DNA from: Ampelocalamus luodianensis
Taxonomy: Eukaryota > Streptophyta > Magnoliopsida > Poales > Poaceae
Direction: 5' to 3'
Length of the DNA: 64,000 nucleotides
Assembly (NCBI GenBank): GCA_036346255.1
Contig: CM070627.1
Coordinates: 32,758,143 to 32,822,142 of the forward strand
Shown: positions 12,201 to 21,523 of the stretch, piece by piece
How positions within the stretch are numbered: the first letter of the stretch is position 1
Layout of the letters: each line of letters opens with the position of its first letter
Translations under genes and position numbers: made by a program
Notes under the pieces: model-generated
Told to the model about the DNA's origin: nothing
What the model saw: the letters and a program-made list of their open reading frames with translations, nothing else
Databases searched by the model: none

Positions 12201-15102
12201 CCAGAGTTTTGTAACGGGAAAACAAAACTTCTACCTGCTCCACACGGTCATGAATCTGAGATTAAATTTAAAAAAAAAAGTGGGTCATAAGAATGCACTG
12301 GTTGAATTATAATGGGTAAAGGGCAAGCAAAAAAAAGTGAGAGAGACCTGATTGCCTGCGGGAGTATGATCAGGGTATCTTCTATCCAAATCAGTAAGGC
12401 CATCTCTCCGGCCAAGATTAGCTGAGTGTTCACTATAAATCCTTCTCTCTAATGTATAATCAGTACCATACTGGTCCAGCTTCTGTGCATATCCACGCAC
12501 AGCCAGATAATCATCATTAGATCTTGCCAGGTTTGATCCTACAGATCCAGACAAGAACTTGGATGACTCTGAGAGTGAAGTTGGATGAGTTGGCAAGCTA
12601 GGAAGACTAGACGAAGCCGGACCTTTCCCACCAAGTCCGCCAACCTGTCAAAAGTATAAGTTGGATATTCGGTTATTCTGCAATAATAAGATCATGAAGA
12701 ATCACTTGTGACACTTAGGACTAAAAGGAGATGAGAAGCAAACTCCAACCATAGAAGAAAGTGATCGACACAGCTGAACCAAATGGTCAGTAGAGATTGA
12801 CACCATGACAAGGGAACTTGACCCCAAAAGGCCCTAAACAAGACATAACTCAGAAATAACAAAAAAACACACATAGATGGTTGACACAAATTCCTTCATA
12901 GCATCCACTCTTCATGGTATGAAATTATGCTAAAAATGGCTTGATGCAAATTAAATCTCGATCATATACACAAAGTCACAAATAATATGTGAAGGTAATG
13001 TAGAGATGCTACCAATATGATGGCCATTGAATATAACGGTTGGCAACATGAGTTCTTTCCCAGTCACAGCATTGCTTAAATATATAATTCCAGGCTTTCT
13101 AATAGCTACATACTGCATTACTCTTGCAGTTACAGATGTTAGACAGAGTGGATGCAGCATTACACATCAAAAGTATTATTCAGCAGCAAAGACTGTTGGA
13201 GATAGATAATACACGATCTATGGCAGATCTAGTTTCAGGTCACACGAGATCAATCATAACACAGTATGTGAATTCTACCCAAGCACGTTATGATCCTCCT
13301 AGTTCTTCACATATCACATAGATCCGTAACTAGATGATCGAGAAGAAGCCGCACATGGGGGAGGAACACAGATTCAGATCATTCATGCATAGATCTATGC
13401 AGGGAAGAGAGGGGTAGGGGAATAGAAGAGGAGTCTTAACTTGCGATCCTCCTGGTACTTCACGTATCACATAGATCCATAACTGGAATTGATAGAGAAG
13501 GAGTCGCACATAGGGAAGAACAGAGATTCAGAACCCAAATCGGAATAGAGCAGCCGCCACAAAAGAGATAGTGGAGTGGGTGTGTGGGAGCTAGGGTTTC
13601 TATTTATAGCTAGTACAGTGATGTAAATAATGGCAACTTTTATGTCATTTTTACCCACCCCAACCTGCATAACCTCAGGACATTGAGTTTCACCAGCTTC
13701 AGCTTCTATGTTATTGGGGAGCTCAACGAGCCCATAAGCTACCCAAAAACAGCTAGCAATTTAGGATAAGTTATGCTTTTTACAGCTTTAAACTGAAGTT
13801 CAAGCCTCCCAAGCAGGATCTAGAATGATAGCTGTAAATGATGCATAGCATCTTCATAGTGAGAATGTTTTTGGAACATAGAAGAAGCTGTAAATGATGC
13901 ATAGCATCTTCATAGTGAGAATGTTTTTGGAACATAGAAGAAGCTAAGGAATGACTCTATCTTTCAGTGATATTCTGGTTTGGATCAATAGATTATGTTG
14001 GGAGATAACACTATCACTCAAAATGGGCAGAAGTGCTGGCTAGTGATGACAAGCTAAAGAGCAAGACGGAGCAGGTCATACAAACGTTGGAGGATAGACA
14101 TAAGAACTATGATGCTGCAGATTTACTACTTTTGCTTTCAGAAAGTGTTGCTTCTTTTAAATACTACAGGATCTGATTCTCATTGTGCACAAACTGTCCC
14201 ACAGGGCCATTATCGATTCCTAGACTTTATGGAATTCTTTGCCTCATTATAATAGAAATAATGACCTTTTGGAGCTTACTTCCAAAAATAAACATAAGGC
14301 AAGCATTCCGCATTTTCATGATATGAAATGCTATTTTTGTGGATAATACAAAGTGTATATAAGGAATATAAACAGTCCAATTCCAGTTCAGGTGCCAGGA
14401 GGATCCCTGAGTTTTCCTGGGAGTTAAGCCAGCAATATTTCAGATTATTTTATTTGACCTGAAACCAATAATCCTGGCCAGCCTCTTCAACACTGGTCAA
14501 ACCTAGCGCATTCTTATCCCAGATGTCCATGTTGATCCATCAAATTCCTGATAGCATGTAGCTGTGTAGTTCCTTTACCCTTTGGTATTCCAAAGGTATG
14601 GAACCTGTAACTAATAACCTTCACTATTTGCCTACAATTTAAGATTCCCCATTGGCATACACCACACAAAACGACAACACACAAAGCGACTTACACATGG
14701 ATAACATTAATAAGCATAAAACGACACTAGGAGGCTAAATAAATTGCATATAGAGTTCAAATTAAAAAGGTTCACAAATTTCAGTTATAGTTAACGACCT
14801 GCTGCGCGCCATACACCGAAGCGTAAGGCCCTCCATACTGCCCAGCAGCCCCCTGTCCGGCACGGGCACCAAACCGACCACCATCAGCGCTGCCTGCCGC
14901 TGCCGAGGCCCCAAATCCACTGCTACCAGGCTGTAAAAAAATCCAGCCAAAACAGCACAGAATTTTGCACACATATATGAGAACCTAGCACACATCTGAA
15001 TAGAACAACCAAGCGAATACCAGATAAGCAGCTTTCTCAGGGACTTACGACTTGGCCGTACGATTGCTGCCCGTAGGGATTGGACCCTTTCGGCGGAAAC
15101 AT
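24..15102 (-). CDS. CCAR1: CCAR1-like nuclear regulator, N-terminal 18 exons (partial)
   Basis: Plant homologue of cell division cycle and apoptosis regulator 1/2, a nuclear scaffold in transcription and RNA processing (family knowledge). Exons, 5' to 3': 15102-15049, 14930-14799, 12644-12348, 12255-12235, 12135-12074, 11789-11037, 10934-10889, 10336-10244, 10131-10076, 9949-9841, 9187-8973, 8903-8840, 2975-2802, 2715-2685, 2598-1631, 1520-1446, 1252-1178, 473-24. They sum to 3675 nt (1225 codons) with matching phases and GT..AG borders. Order: Gly/Ala/Tyr-rich start (MFPPKGSNPYGQQSYGQV); Arg/Glu/Asp-rich tract (exon 6); S1-like region (REYICK..., exons 7-8); inactive nudix-like DBC1 region (WNAKVLLMCGMSNG to YNRVGKDGLFSHKE, exons 10-13); acidic/Lys-rich linker with KKKIIRRVLKRK, a likely nuclear signal; LAIKA-like segment (KHPGFILQTKR, LSLDGLLDYT, exons 15-17); acidic repeats. 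The C-terminus lies beyond the left edge. Intron 12 (2976-8839) hosts a copia relic. Confidence 0.92.
131..325 (-). repeat. In-frame 60-bp tandem repeat in the CCAR1-like coding sequence
   Basis: Three full copies and a partial copy of a 60-nt unit lie in perfect register in exon 18. Each encodes 20 residues of the pattern KEGEEKM-(S/T/G)-TDH-(S/L)-A-(A/V)-AHDELI. Copies differ by only a few bases, so the expansion looks recent. The unit is acidic and part of a disordered segment. Confidence 0.9.
3219..3274. repeat. (AT)n microsatellite
   Basis: About 27 uninterrupted AT dinucleotides inside the copia 5' LTR-like region, preceded by a (CT)n run at about 3180-3194. Confidence 0.97.
3324..3335 (+). 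other. Copia primer binding site
   Basis: TGGTATCAAGGC closely matches TGGTATCAGAGC, the site complementary to plant initiator methionine tRNA used by most plant copia elements. It abuts the CA end of the upstream LTR-like segment. Confidence 0.8.
3388..4103 (+). other. Copia leader between primer site and gag, with degenerate repeats
   Basis: GC/CT-rich sequence made of diverged repeats around words such as GGATCCGCGCCG and CTCGTCGCACCTCCTCTGGAT. Open frames exist in several phases on both strands, but none resembles a known protein and they shadow each other, so I treat the region as untranslated leader. Confidence 0.55.
4104..5571 (+). pseudogene. Copia gag and protease relic
   Basis: Gag opens at 4104 (MAKSNSMFGD) and is soon interrupted by stops. 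Around 4386-4570 it shows a gag-type helical region (SLEKRYVHSNGALRFTLL; LQDQTVEEYYNVF). A zinc knuckle follows at about 5065-5110 (C-SHC-KRIGHLVDKC). The protease region (about 5300-5570) has WVLDSSASFHVTSDSS, where the usual DSGA catalytic motif reads DSSA, and the downstream LLSVGQLTARNYF signature. Several frames are needed to follow it, so it is not functional. Confidence 0.85.
4168..4302 (+). repeat. 69-bp direct duplication in copia gag
   Basis: A unit beginning ATTGGTTGAATTACC and running through TTTCTCAGTCAAGACTACTC occurs twice, offset by 69 bp, with a few substitutions. Because 69 is a multiple of three the duplication itself keeps frame, but a stop lies inside the first copy. Confidence 0.85.
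5590..8393 (+). pseudogene. Copia integrase, reverse transcriptase and RNase H relic
   Basis: In order: GAG-pre-integrase (WHHRLGHL, then CIGCKLGKQ, about 5730-5860); integrase core (HSDVWGLSPF, FVDDHSRYIW, FRSDSGEEY, about 5910-6290); spacer; reverse transcriptase (CKWVYKVKNKSDGSVEQYKA, about 7070-7130; MDVKNVFLHG, 7264; LYGLKQATHTW, 7370). The active-site motif usually YVDDM appears as YVDML near 7520, losing a catalytic Asp. RNase H motifs (YSDSTW, SSAEAELRALA, 8000-8140; KHIGVDTSF, 8275) end it. At least five frame breaks or stops separate the pieces. Confidence 0.9.
8498..8678. repeat. 90-bp tandem duplication at the 3' end of the copia relic
   Basis: A unit starting AATGTGGA(G/T)ATCATC and containing TTTTATAACAAATTAGAAC and GGCAACATGGTGTTTTGG is present twice with 90-bp spacing. 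It lies between the last RNase H codons and recognisable host intron sequence. Confidence 0.85.
9563..9682. mobile_element. 120-bp hAT-type MITE in CCAR1 intron 10
   Basis: Near-palindromic GC-rich element with terminal inverted repeats: left TAGTGTTCCCCTAGGCGC, right (reverse complement) CAATGTTCCCCTAGGCGC, 16 of 18 identical. It is flanked by an exact 8-bp direct repeat TGTTTCCT (9555-9562 and 9683-9690). An 8-bp target duplication and TIRs of this kind are typical of hAT elements. The interior repeats CTAGCGC-type words. It has no coding capacity. Confidence 0.85.
11195..11410 (-). repeat. Arg/Glu/Asp codon repeat tract in exon 6
   Basis: The plus strand is a run of CTCTTTC/TCACGG words; the minus strand reads as alternating RE, RD and ER dipeptides over about 70 residues. 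Such RE/RD-rich tracts occur in nuclear RNA-processing proteins and in the CCAR family. It is coding, in frame with neighbouring domains, and not an independent gene on the opposite strand. Confidence 0.85.
13286..13560. repeat. Imperfect ~155-bp tandem repeat in intron 2
   Basis: Words GATCCTCCTAGTTCTTCAC, ATATCACATAGATCC and CAGATTCAGA recur about 155 bp later as GATCCTCCTGGTACTTCAC, GTATCACATAGATCC and CAGATTCAGA-like text. The copies are clearly related but diverged. Confidence 0.65.
13831..13942. repeat. Perfect 56-bp tandem duplication in intron 2
   Basis: The 56-bp unit beginning GCTGTAAATGATGCATAGC occurs twice back to back without a visible mismatch apart from the junction, so it is a recent slippage or repair duplication. 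Confidence 0.92.
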
Positions 15103-15545
15103 GGCGGACGCGCCCGCCTAGAGGGTCCTGCGGAGACAGAGTCACGGGACCCGACCTAAGTATTGCAAACACAAACGCCTGCGAGATAAACCCTAGAGAT
15201 TACATCACCAACAACAACAAAAAACATGGAACCAATCCAACCTAACCCAACCCCAACCATGGATGCAGGCATGACATGTGTAAATGAAAAGCTGAACCAA
15301 TCGACGCTAGGGTTTACCTGCGGGGTGAACGAGTAGGAGGAGGAGGAGGCTATGGCGTTGGGTGAGGCGAGCTCCCGTCCGGTGGATTCGGAAGCAATCG
15401 GGCTCGGTGGTCGACGGCGAGGGTGGTCGTGCTTGGCTCTGGTGGAGGAAGAGCGGCGGGGGTTGGCGGCGGCGGGGGATGGCTTAGGGATTCGACCGAC
15501 GAGCGCGAGTGATAGGCCTAGGAGTTTAGGACTAGGAGGCTGGCT
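15103..15545 (-). other. 5' UTR of the CCAR1-like gene with a 5'-UTR intron
   Basis: Read on the minus strand, a GC/CT-rich leader ends at 15318 with a consensus donor (CAG|GTAAAC). A matching acceptor (CCGCAG|GACC) lies at 15128-15129, leaving 25 nt of leader before the ATG at 15102. The ATG context (GCCATG) is good. The intron of about 190 bp contains AAACCCTA telobox-like words. The upstream end of exon 1 (about 15540) is inferred from where GC-rich leader gives way to A/T-rich sequence. Exon order is seen; the transcription start is a guess. Confidence 0.6.
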
Positions 15546-15658
15546 CTTTTTTATTAATTTTTTCCTTTACTGATAAGGAAATAAACGTTGCGGGGAGTCC
15601 ACGTGTATGTGGCCCATGATGCTGAAAGCAAGCCCGAGCTCGGCCTGTCCTGACTGAA
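15546..15658 (-). promoter_or_regulatory. Probable core promoter of the CCAR1-like gene
   Basis: On the minus strand this short stretch carries ATGGGCCACA (site II/TCP-like GGGCC, 15611-15617), a G-box core CACGTG (15600-15605) and an A/T-rich ATTAATAAAAAAG just before the leader. It is bounded upstream by the foldback element at 15659. Assignment rests on position and known plant motif classes. Confidence 0.4.
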
Positions 15659-16280
15659 CTTTTTTTATTATTTAATTCTTTTTTTAATTTTATTTTAAAG
15701 TTAATTTTGCAAACTTTATTTCTAATTCTGACCTCTTTGATCATGCCACTACTAGAGCTGAGAATTGGGTCGTCGCGACGGCACGCCCGCCCATGGTGCC
15801 GGTCGCATCGTGCGCGTCTTGCGGCTCGGCGTCGCCCCGCCGCCGTCGCGTCTACCACCGCGATTCGCCAGGCCGTGCACGCCCAAAGCCCATCGTGCGT
15901 GGTCGCGCGCGTGTCACCAAGCCCGACCCTAAGTAACTATTGATGGTGGAGGCGGCGACGGCGGCAGCGACCGCCATCTTCATTCCTCTCGTGCGGTCGT
16001 GCCCGCCTCATTAAAAACCTAGTTAAAATTGAATTAATTACGTAAAAACATGGGCACGAAAATATTTCGGGAAAAAGGTGAAACTTTCTTAATATTTTAC
16101 AGATACAATGTTACTGGCTCGTTAAAAACCTTACGCCCCAGAGTGGGGTTCCCCGAGTAAGGAAAAGAGTACAATAACAACATGTGTACATACTGACTAC
16201 TCATCAATGTCGAGATCGTTCATGCGTTCGAGGTCAGCGTACGCCTGCACGATCTCAAGATCCTCCAATTGATGCTGTTG

Positions 16281-18128
16281 TCACTCTTTAGCCAATTCCC
16301 AATCTTTGGCGCATGTGATTGCCTCCACCATCCTAGGCGTGAGGGATGATCTTCTTTCTTCAATTATTCTCCCTGCCATGCTGAACGTTGCTTCTGAAGA
16401 TACAGTGGACACCGGCACCAACAGAACATCGCGTGCGAAATGTGATAATACAGGAAATATCCGCTTGTTGTTCTTCCACCACTCGAGTAGGTCTATCTTT
16501 CCACTGGAAAGATCAGGATCGATGTTTGCAAAATCATGCTCCAGGTAGTGGTTTAGCTCTGAGACAGAATTCCAGTTGGAGGTCGCCTGAGGCTGAGAGG
16601 ACGAAGAACTGGACTTGCCCTTTAGCTTCTTCCACAAGTGGGATGTCAAGCTTTTCTTTCCTTGTTGCGTCTGTTGTGAGGCCTCCGATCCCGCCATCTT
16701 CTTAATTTGTCATAATACATACGGAAAACACGAAAAAGTTCCTCTTTGACATGTGCAAAAGCTTCCGAGTAATCAAGATCAAGACATTCACCTATTCCCT
16801 CCATAGCGATCTGCAAACCGGATAACTTTTTCGTAGGATCGAAAATAATAGCAAAGCAATACACATGTGAAATAGACTTAAAATATTTAGTAAATTTTTT
16901 CTCCATTAGTGCGACAGCATGACTTAAAAGGGGATCCTTCCTAGATTTAGCAATCTTGTCTGTAATTAACCAAATAAATTCTATAACTAAGCAAGAGGTA
17001 GGGTAATAAACACCAGATAACATCTTTGTTGCTTTATAAAAAGGTTGTAAAAAATGTTGAAAATGACTAGCAATCGCTAATCTGAATTGGTAACTACCAA
17101 TTCATTGTTTTCGAGTTAGCATTGACAAAAGCAGATATAATATGTTCGCACTTGTACCTTCTTTAACATGATGTAGGTCGAGTTCCACCTCACCTTCATG
17201 TCAAGACCGAATTTTCTTGGCTCCTTCTCATTGGTCGCGCAGTGACTTCGCGAACTCGGCTATCACTTGTGGGAATTTGTGAGGTAGCGAATGGCGTCGC
17301 GACACTCGCTCAAATATCCGCCAATCGCTTCCATACCGTCTTGAACAACAAGGTTCAAGATATGGCATACGATCTCGGTGGAGAACATAACCACCAATAT
17401 ACGTCCGCAATCTTGGGGTGAGGATGTTCATAGCGAGAGTGTTCACGATGCGTTATCAAGAGTGATAGAAACAATCTTATTTATCTTAAAATCATCAAAT
17501 ACGTGTAGTATACGCCAAGAATAGCCTCTCCGGTGTGTGATTCGTTAATTGGCTTAAACCCTATGACTCTCTTGTTTAGTTTGTAATTATCGCCTAAATA
17601 ATGGGCTACAACACTAAGGTAGGCACTTCTCGGTGTGATGATGTCCAAATGTCCAAGTTATAGCAAAAGAGAACCGAACTTGTAGGAATTGTTCTTTTAG
17701 CTCGCTAGTTCCTTATGATACATTCGTAAAATATCGATGTAATGGTTCTCCTACTAACATGTTGGTGCGTGGGCAAAAGCGCGTTGGATCATTTTTTCAA
17801 ATGCGCATTTTCACCCATCCTAATCGGTTGATCTTCCGCAACAATATATCTAGCGATTTCCTCACGCGTAAAGCGGGTTGTATACCCAAGTACTTACAGA
17901 GCCATCGGCCTCGAAGTTTAGCCGCGTTTGTACTCCTCCCTCGCTCGCGCTCGATCTTGCGCAAGCATGCCTTGTAGTGCGGCTCAAGTGCCCTGTCCCT
18001 CGCACTGCACGAGCACTTAATTTAGCTTGACAATAATTACATGTTGCGATATCTACCGCTTGGCCGTCATGGATTTCCGGCTCCGTGTCATGTGCTTCCA
18101 ACACCGCCCTTCGCCCGCACTCCGCCAA
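16281..18128 (-). pseudogene. hAT transposase relic
   Basis: Fragments read from high to low coordinates: a BED-type zinc finger near 17950-18060 (CNYCQAKLSARAV... followed by HLSRTTRHAC); a degraded RNase H-fold region around 17228-17446, followable only through frame changes; an RNase H-like C-terminal part at 16646-17023 (VIEFIWLITDKIAKSRKDP, MEKKFTKYFK, AIIFDPTKKL); and the hATC dimerisation domain at 16281-16697 (LLEWWKNNKRIFPVLSHFAR, STVSSEATFSMAGRIIEERR). Frameshifts between blocks make it non-functional. Confidence 0.88.
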
Positions 18129-18759
18129 TGTTGTCGTCGTGGACGCGGGAGAACTCGAGTCCCCATTGGCTCGGACCGCCGGTACTCCTCGTAGCCCTCC
18201 GCATCGCCCATATGACGGTCATCCATGCTTGTAGTCTCCCATGCTTGGCGCACGGTGGCGAGCATCAACGGAGTCTGAGCCGAGGAGGACTAGGGAGCGA
18301 CGGCAGAGCTTACACTAAGTCGCCCATTGTTCTTTTCGAGCTCCGATTTTTTTGCATACTGCTTGATTGCTCCCTGGAACTGCGGCTTCTTGGTAACATG
18401 GTGATTAATTAATAAATAAGAAATATAAATGCAATAAATATGCTTGTGAAATTAGAAGTAATAAATAAATAAATAAAGGGAGTGAAGAAATTGCTGTGAT
18501 GCTCGAAACAATAAATATCCCGGGAACTGTGATGCTCGGAAGAAATTGCAGAGCGGAGGGAGTGAAGAATGAAGCAATGCGATTATGCTGGGAAGATGCA
18601 GAGTGGAGGAAGTGAACTTATAAGGAAAAATACGAACGTTACTTTCTGAACGTTACTCTTCTGATCGTTATTTTCTAAACGTTTCTGATCGTTATTTTTT
18701 AAATGTTGCATACGAACGTTAGTCTTCTGTGTAGAATCAACTTTTTTTCACATCATCTT

Positions 18760-19715
18760 GCTCTTTTGTCTGTCCGGCCGCCTCCTCCATTCTTTTTTCC
18801 CACCGTCCAAGCATTCTCCGTCTGCCACGTCGCTCGCGACGCGCCGCGTCAAATCCCGGCCACCCTGCGTTCCCAGGCTGACCTACGCCTAGCTAGCCCC
18901 TTTATTCCCTCCTCCTCCGGCCCCACGCGCACACCTCCCTCCCCACCGCGCCTCCCCCGCTCCACCTTCCCTCCCCCCCACCCGTCTCGCGCCGCCACCG
19001 CGCCTCGCCTCTCCGCCCCCGCGCGCCTCTCCCGCCCACCGCCCGCTCCACCTCTCGGGGCCTCCGCTCTCGCCCTCCCCGCTCTCCGCTCTCGCCTCGC
19101 CGCGCTCCCGCGCTCCGCCTCCCGGGGCCCTCTCGCCTCCGCCTCCCGGTCCGCTCCGCCTCGCGCTCCCGCGTGTGCTCACTGCTGGCTGCGGTCAGTC
19201 GGCGAGGCGCGGCGGGAGGAGGCGGCGGAGCCGAGGCGCGCGGTGCTCTCGTGATCGCCCCGAGTCCGGCGGTGCTCCCCATCGACGGAGGAGGCGGCGG
19301 TGCTCCCATGACATCGCCCGGTCGCGGCCGAGGCGAGCGACGCGGCGGAGGAGGCCAAGGCGGGGGCGGCGGAGGCGAGGCCGCCGCCGCTGCGTGCCGA
19401 GGTCCCGAGGAGGTGGACGGCCGCGCCGCTCCCTACGCCTTTACGCGCACCGGCCGGCCTCGGCGCCGCGCGCCTACCTACCTCTCTCTTCTCTCGCGCG
19501 CGCGCTGCCGTGCGAGCGCGTGCGCGTCGGCCGGCCGTCTTTGGCGTCTTTGGCTGCCCGAGCACGCGACGCTCACCGGCCGCGCTGCGCCGCCCGTCAT
19601 GCCGTCTTCGCAGCCCAACCGCCGTTCGTGCCGTGCGCCAGCCGCCACGTGGCGTGCTTGGCCGTGCCGAGCCGGCCGGGCCTCGGCGAACGGCGGAAGG
19701 ACCGACTCGGCTCTA
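18760..19715. other. GC-rich leader inside the hAT element
   Basis: Nearly 1 kb of very C/G-rich DNA upstream of the transposase relic. Long open frames exist in several phases on both strands and translate to Ala/Arg/Pro-rich low-complexity text, as expected from base composition alone. I see no gene. It probably corresponds to the transposon's 5' leader, perhaps of captured host GC-rich DNA. Confidence 0.5.
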
Positions 19716-19784
19716 GCCACTACCCGTGGTGTGATAAAACAACACTGTCACGCCACACGATAAGTCTCCAAAATCGCACTTTTT

Positions 19785-19845
19785 GTCACGCCACTGGTGG
19801 TGGCGTGACCAAACAACACTGTCACGCCACCACCAGTGGCGTGAC
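19785..19845. repeat. Perfect 25-bp hairpin at the centre of foldback element 1
   Basis: Arms 19785-19809 and 19821-19845 are exact reverse complements. Each begins GTCACGCCAC and ends GGCGTGAC. The loop is CAAACAACACT. Confidence 0.95.
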
Positions 19846-20000
19846 AAGACTTTGACCAGAAATGGGCTGGCGTGATAGTGTTGTTTTGTCACGCCACGGG
19901 TGATGGCGTGACCAAAGAGGTCAGAATTGGAAATAAAATTCGCGATGGGTTAATTTTAAAATAAAACTAAATAAAGGATTAAATAATATAAAAAAAATCT

Positions 20001-21290
20001 CCCAAAATTGGCTTTTTCCAATAAAAATAATACTATTTTAATTTTTTGAATAAAAATTAATATTTAATTTATTTTGAGAATAAAAATAGTTTTTATTTTA
20101 TTGCTTCATCGGGCTTTTGGGGCAAAAATCAAGGATCGAGCCTGAAAAATTCAGGCTAGGCCTCTTAAGAACAGGTCTATATCCACCACACACCCCATGC
20201 AGCCCATGGCCCACGTTTGAGACAAAGGTTGGAAAATTCGCTAGCACACAAAAGTGATTTCAATGACCTGATTTCAAAATTTTACAATGCTACAGCTTTC
20301 AAACCGACTATCTGTTTCACGTCTATTTGAATCATCGTATTTCTTATTACGATATCTATTTGAACCATCATTTTCTTTTAGATTACGACAAATGTTTCAC
20401 TAATAATTTTGATTTGTTTCACTAATAGGTTTGAATTTGTTCACATTGCCCAACCACAGGAACATCGTCGATAAACTGTTGAAAAATCATCGATGAATTG
20501 TTGGAGTATTGAAACTGAATGTGTGGAACATTGGTCATTCCCCTTAAAACTTAATGCGTGGAACATTGTTGATAAACTGTTGGAACATTGAAACTAAAAA
20601 CGTAGAGCATTTCATTTTACCTACTAGAACATCCAACGCCCACCCTTGTTTATTCCTCGTACTCAATTCAAAAGATTGGTAGCGGAACAACGCCCATCAA
20701 CCAATAGAACGTTGGGGAATGATGTATGGAACATTTTTTTATCTATTGGAAGATATTACATGTGATATCATTTATTAAATTTAAATATATGCAATTGGGG
20801 TCTTGTTTTGAAGATCTTGTTGTAAGGAACACAGTGGTTCAAACTGATCGTGAATTAGATGTTTGGTTCAAAAGATATACTCATTTGAAAATTTTCATTG
20901 CGAACAAAAAAAACATGTCAAATTATGTGAGCTAGATTGGGCTTGGGCCCAAGAGGTGGGTAGGACATTGTCAATTGTCGCTCGGGCAGCATGCCATTTC
21001 TATTCCTTCTTCCCATATGTTCACAAGTTTGGCTTGGCCCATCTATAGATTGGGCCTAACTATGGTGAAGATTGATCCTAGTCCACCTAAGGTCTCGTTT
21101 AAGTGGTTGGGATGGTCACTCTTGTAGGTCCAATTTGGAGGAAGGATTCTCAATAATTATGGAATCCGAATTTCGTGTGATTTTTTTTATGCAAATTCCT
21201 GCATTTTTTTGTTTGTTTTAGATATAGCATCATCTTTGTCCCGCTAAATGAGTTTAGTAGTAACTTTTTCACAAGGGCATTACCAATGCT
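20001..21290. other. Intergenic, no gene recognised
   Basis: A/T-rich sequence. Between about 20455 and 20740 the word GAACATTG and phrases such as GATAAACTGTTG and GTTGGAACATTGAAACT recur irregularly, suggesting a decayed repeat. No protein similarity is recognised. Confidence 0.5.
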
Positions 21291-21523
21291 ACACCTTAGC
21301 CATGTCTAAGGGCATGTTTGGTTTCCATCTTTAAGGGCACTCGCCTGGCCAAGGCACTACCGGGAGCGTGTTTGGTTGTCACCCTAGTGATCTTCCTGGT
21401 CCAAGCACCCCCACCGTCTCGGTGCCTGACGAAGGGCATCTTCTTCCTCTTATAAGTGCTCGTGAATCGCTCCCCACTTTAACACCGACCACCACAATCA
21501 TGTCGAGCTCCGCCGTGACCTCG
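21291..21523 (+). pseudogene. Possible gene 5' end cut off by an LTR
   Basis: A leader-like stretch with TATAAG (21451-21456) precedes ATG at 21500, which opens MSSSAVTS. After 24 nt the frame runs directly into LTR sequence (TGTAGGATCGAGG at 21524). GGGCATGTTTGG-type words upstream (about 21310 and 21370) resemble Tourist-like MITE ends. It could equally be chance. I found no continuation of this ORF beyond the LTR complex. Confidence 0.3.

Larger units (their letters stand above)
12645..14798 (-). other. Long intron 2 of the CCAR1-like gene
   Basis: A 2.15-kb intron between donor AG|GTCGTT (14799/14798) and acceptor TGACAG|GTTGG. It contains the two duplications listed separately and otherwise A/T-rich sequence with no protein similarity that I recognise on either strand. 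Confidence 0.75.
15753..19715 (-). mobile_element. 3963-bp hAT transposon with 8-bp target duplication
   Basis: Ends: left TAGAGCTGAGAATTGGGTCG; right, reverse-complemented, TAGAGCCGAGTCGGTCC, sharing TAGAGC(T/C)GAG. An exact 8-bp direct repeat GCCACTAC lies outside both ends (15745-15752, 19716-19723), as expected for hAT insertion. The interior encodes a decayed BED-finger/hATC transposase on the minus strand, preceded by a GC-rich leader. The insertion interrupts one arm of foldback element 1, which independently confirms the boundaries. Confidence 0.93.
15659..20000. mobile_element. Foldback element 1, split by a hAT transposon
   Basis: When 15753-19715 plus one copy of the GCCACTAC duplication are removed, the remaining ~370 bp forms a long inverted repeat. 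The left arm (A/T-rich, then TCTAATTCTGACCTCTTTG, ATCATGCCACTAC|CCGTGG, AAAACAACACTGTCACGCC) matches the reverse complement of 19846-20000. The centre is a perfect 25-bp inverted repeat with an 11-nt loop. No ORF. It lies immediately upstream of the CCAR1-like promoter. Outer ends are approximate because the A/T-rich arms fade gradually. Confidence 0.8.

Noticed and set aside
15352..15573. Plus-strand ORF starting MALGEASSRPVDSEA
   Set aside because: It is antisense to the CCAR1-like 5' leader and promoter; the composition explains the open frame and no family is recognised.
18703..19855. Long open frames on both strands in GC-rich DNA at 18.7-19.9 kb
   Set aside because: They overlap each other in several phases and encode Ala/Arg/Pro-rich low-complexity text with no domain; the region is the interior of a hAT element and a foldback arm.
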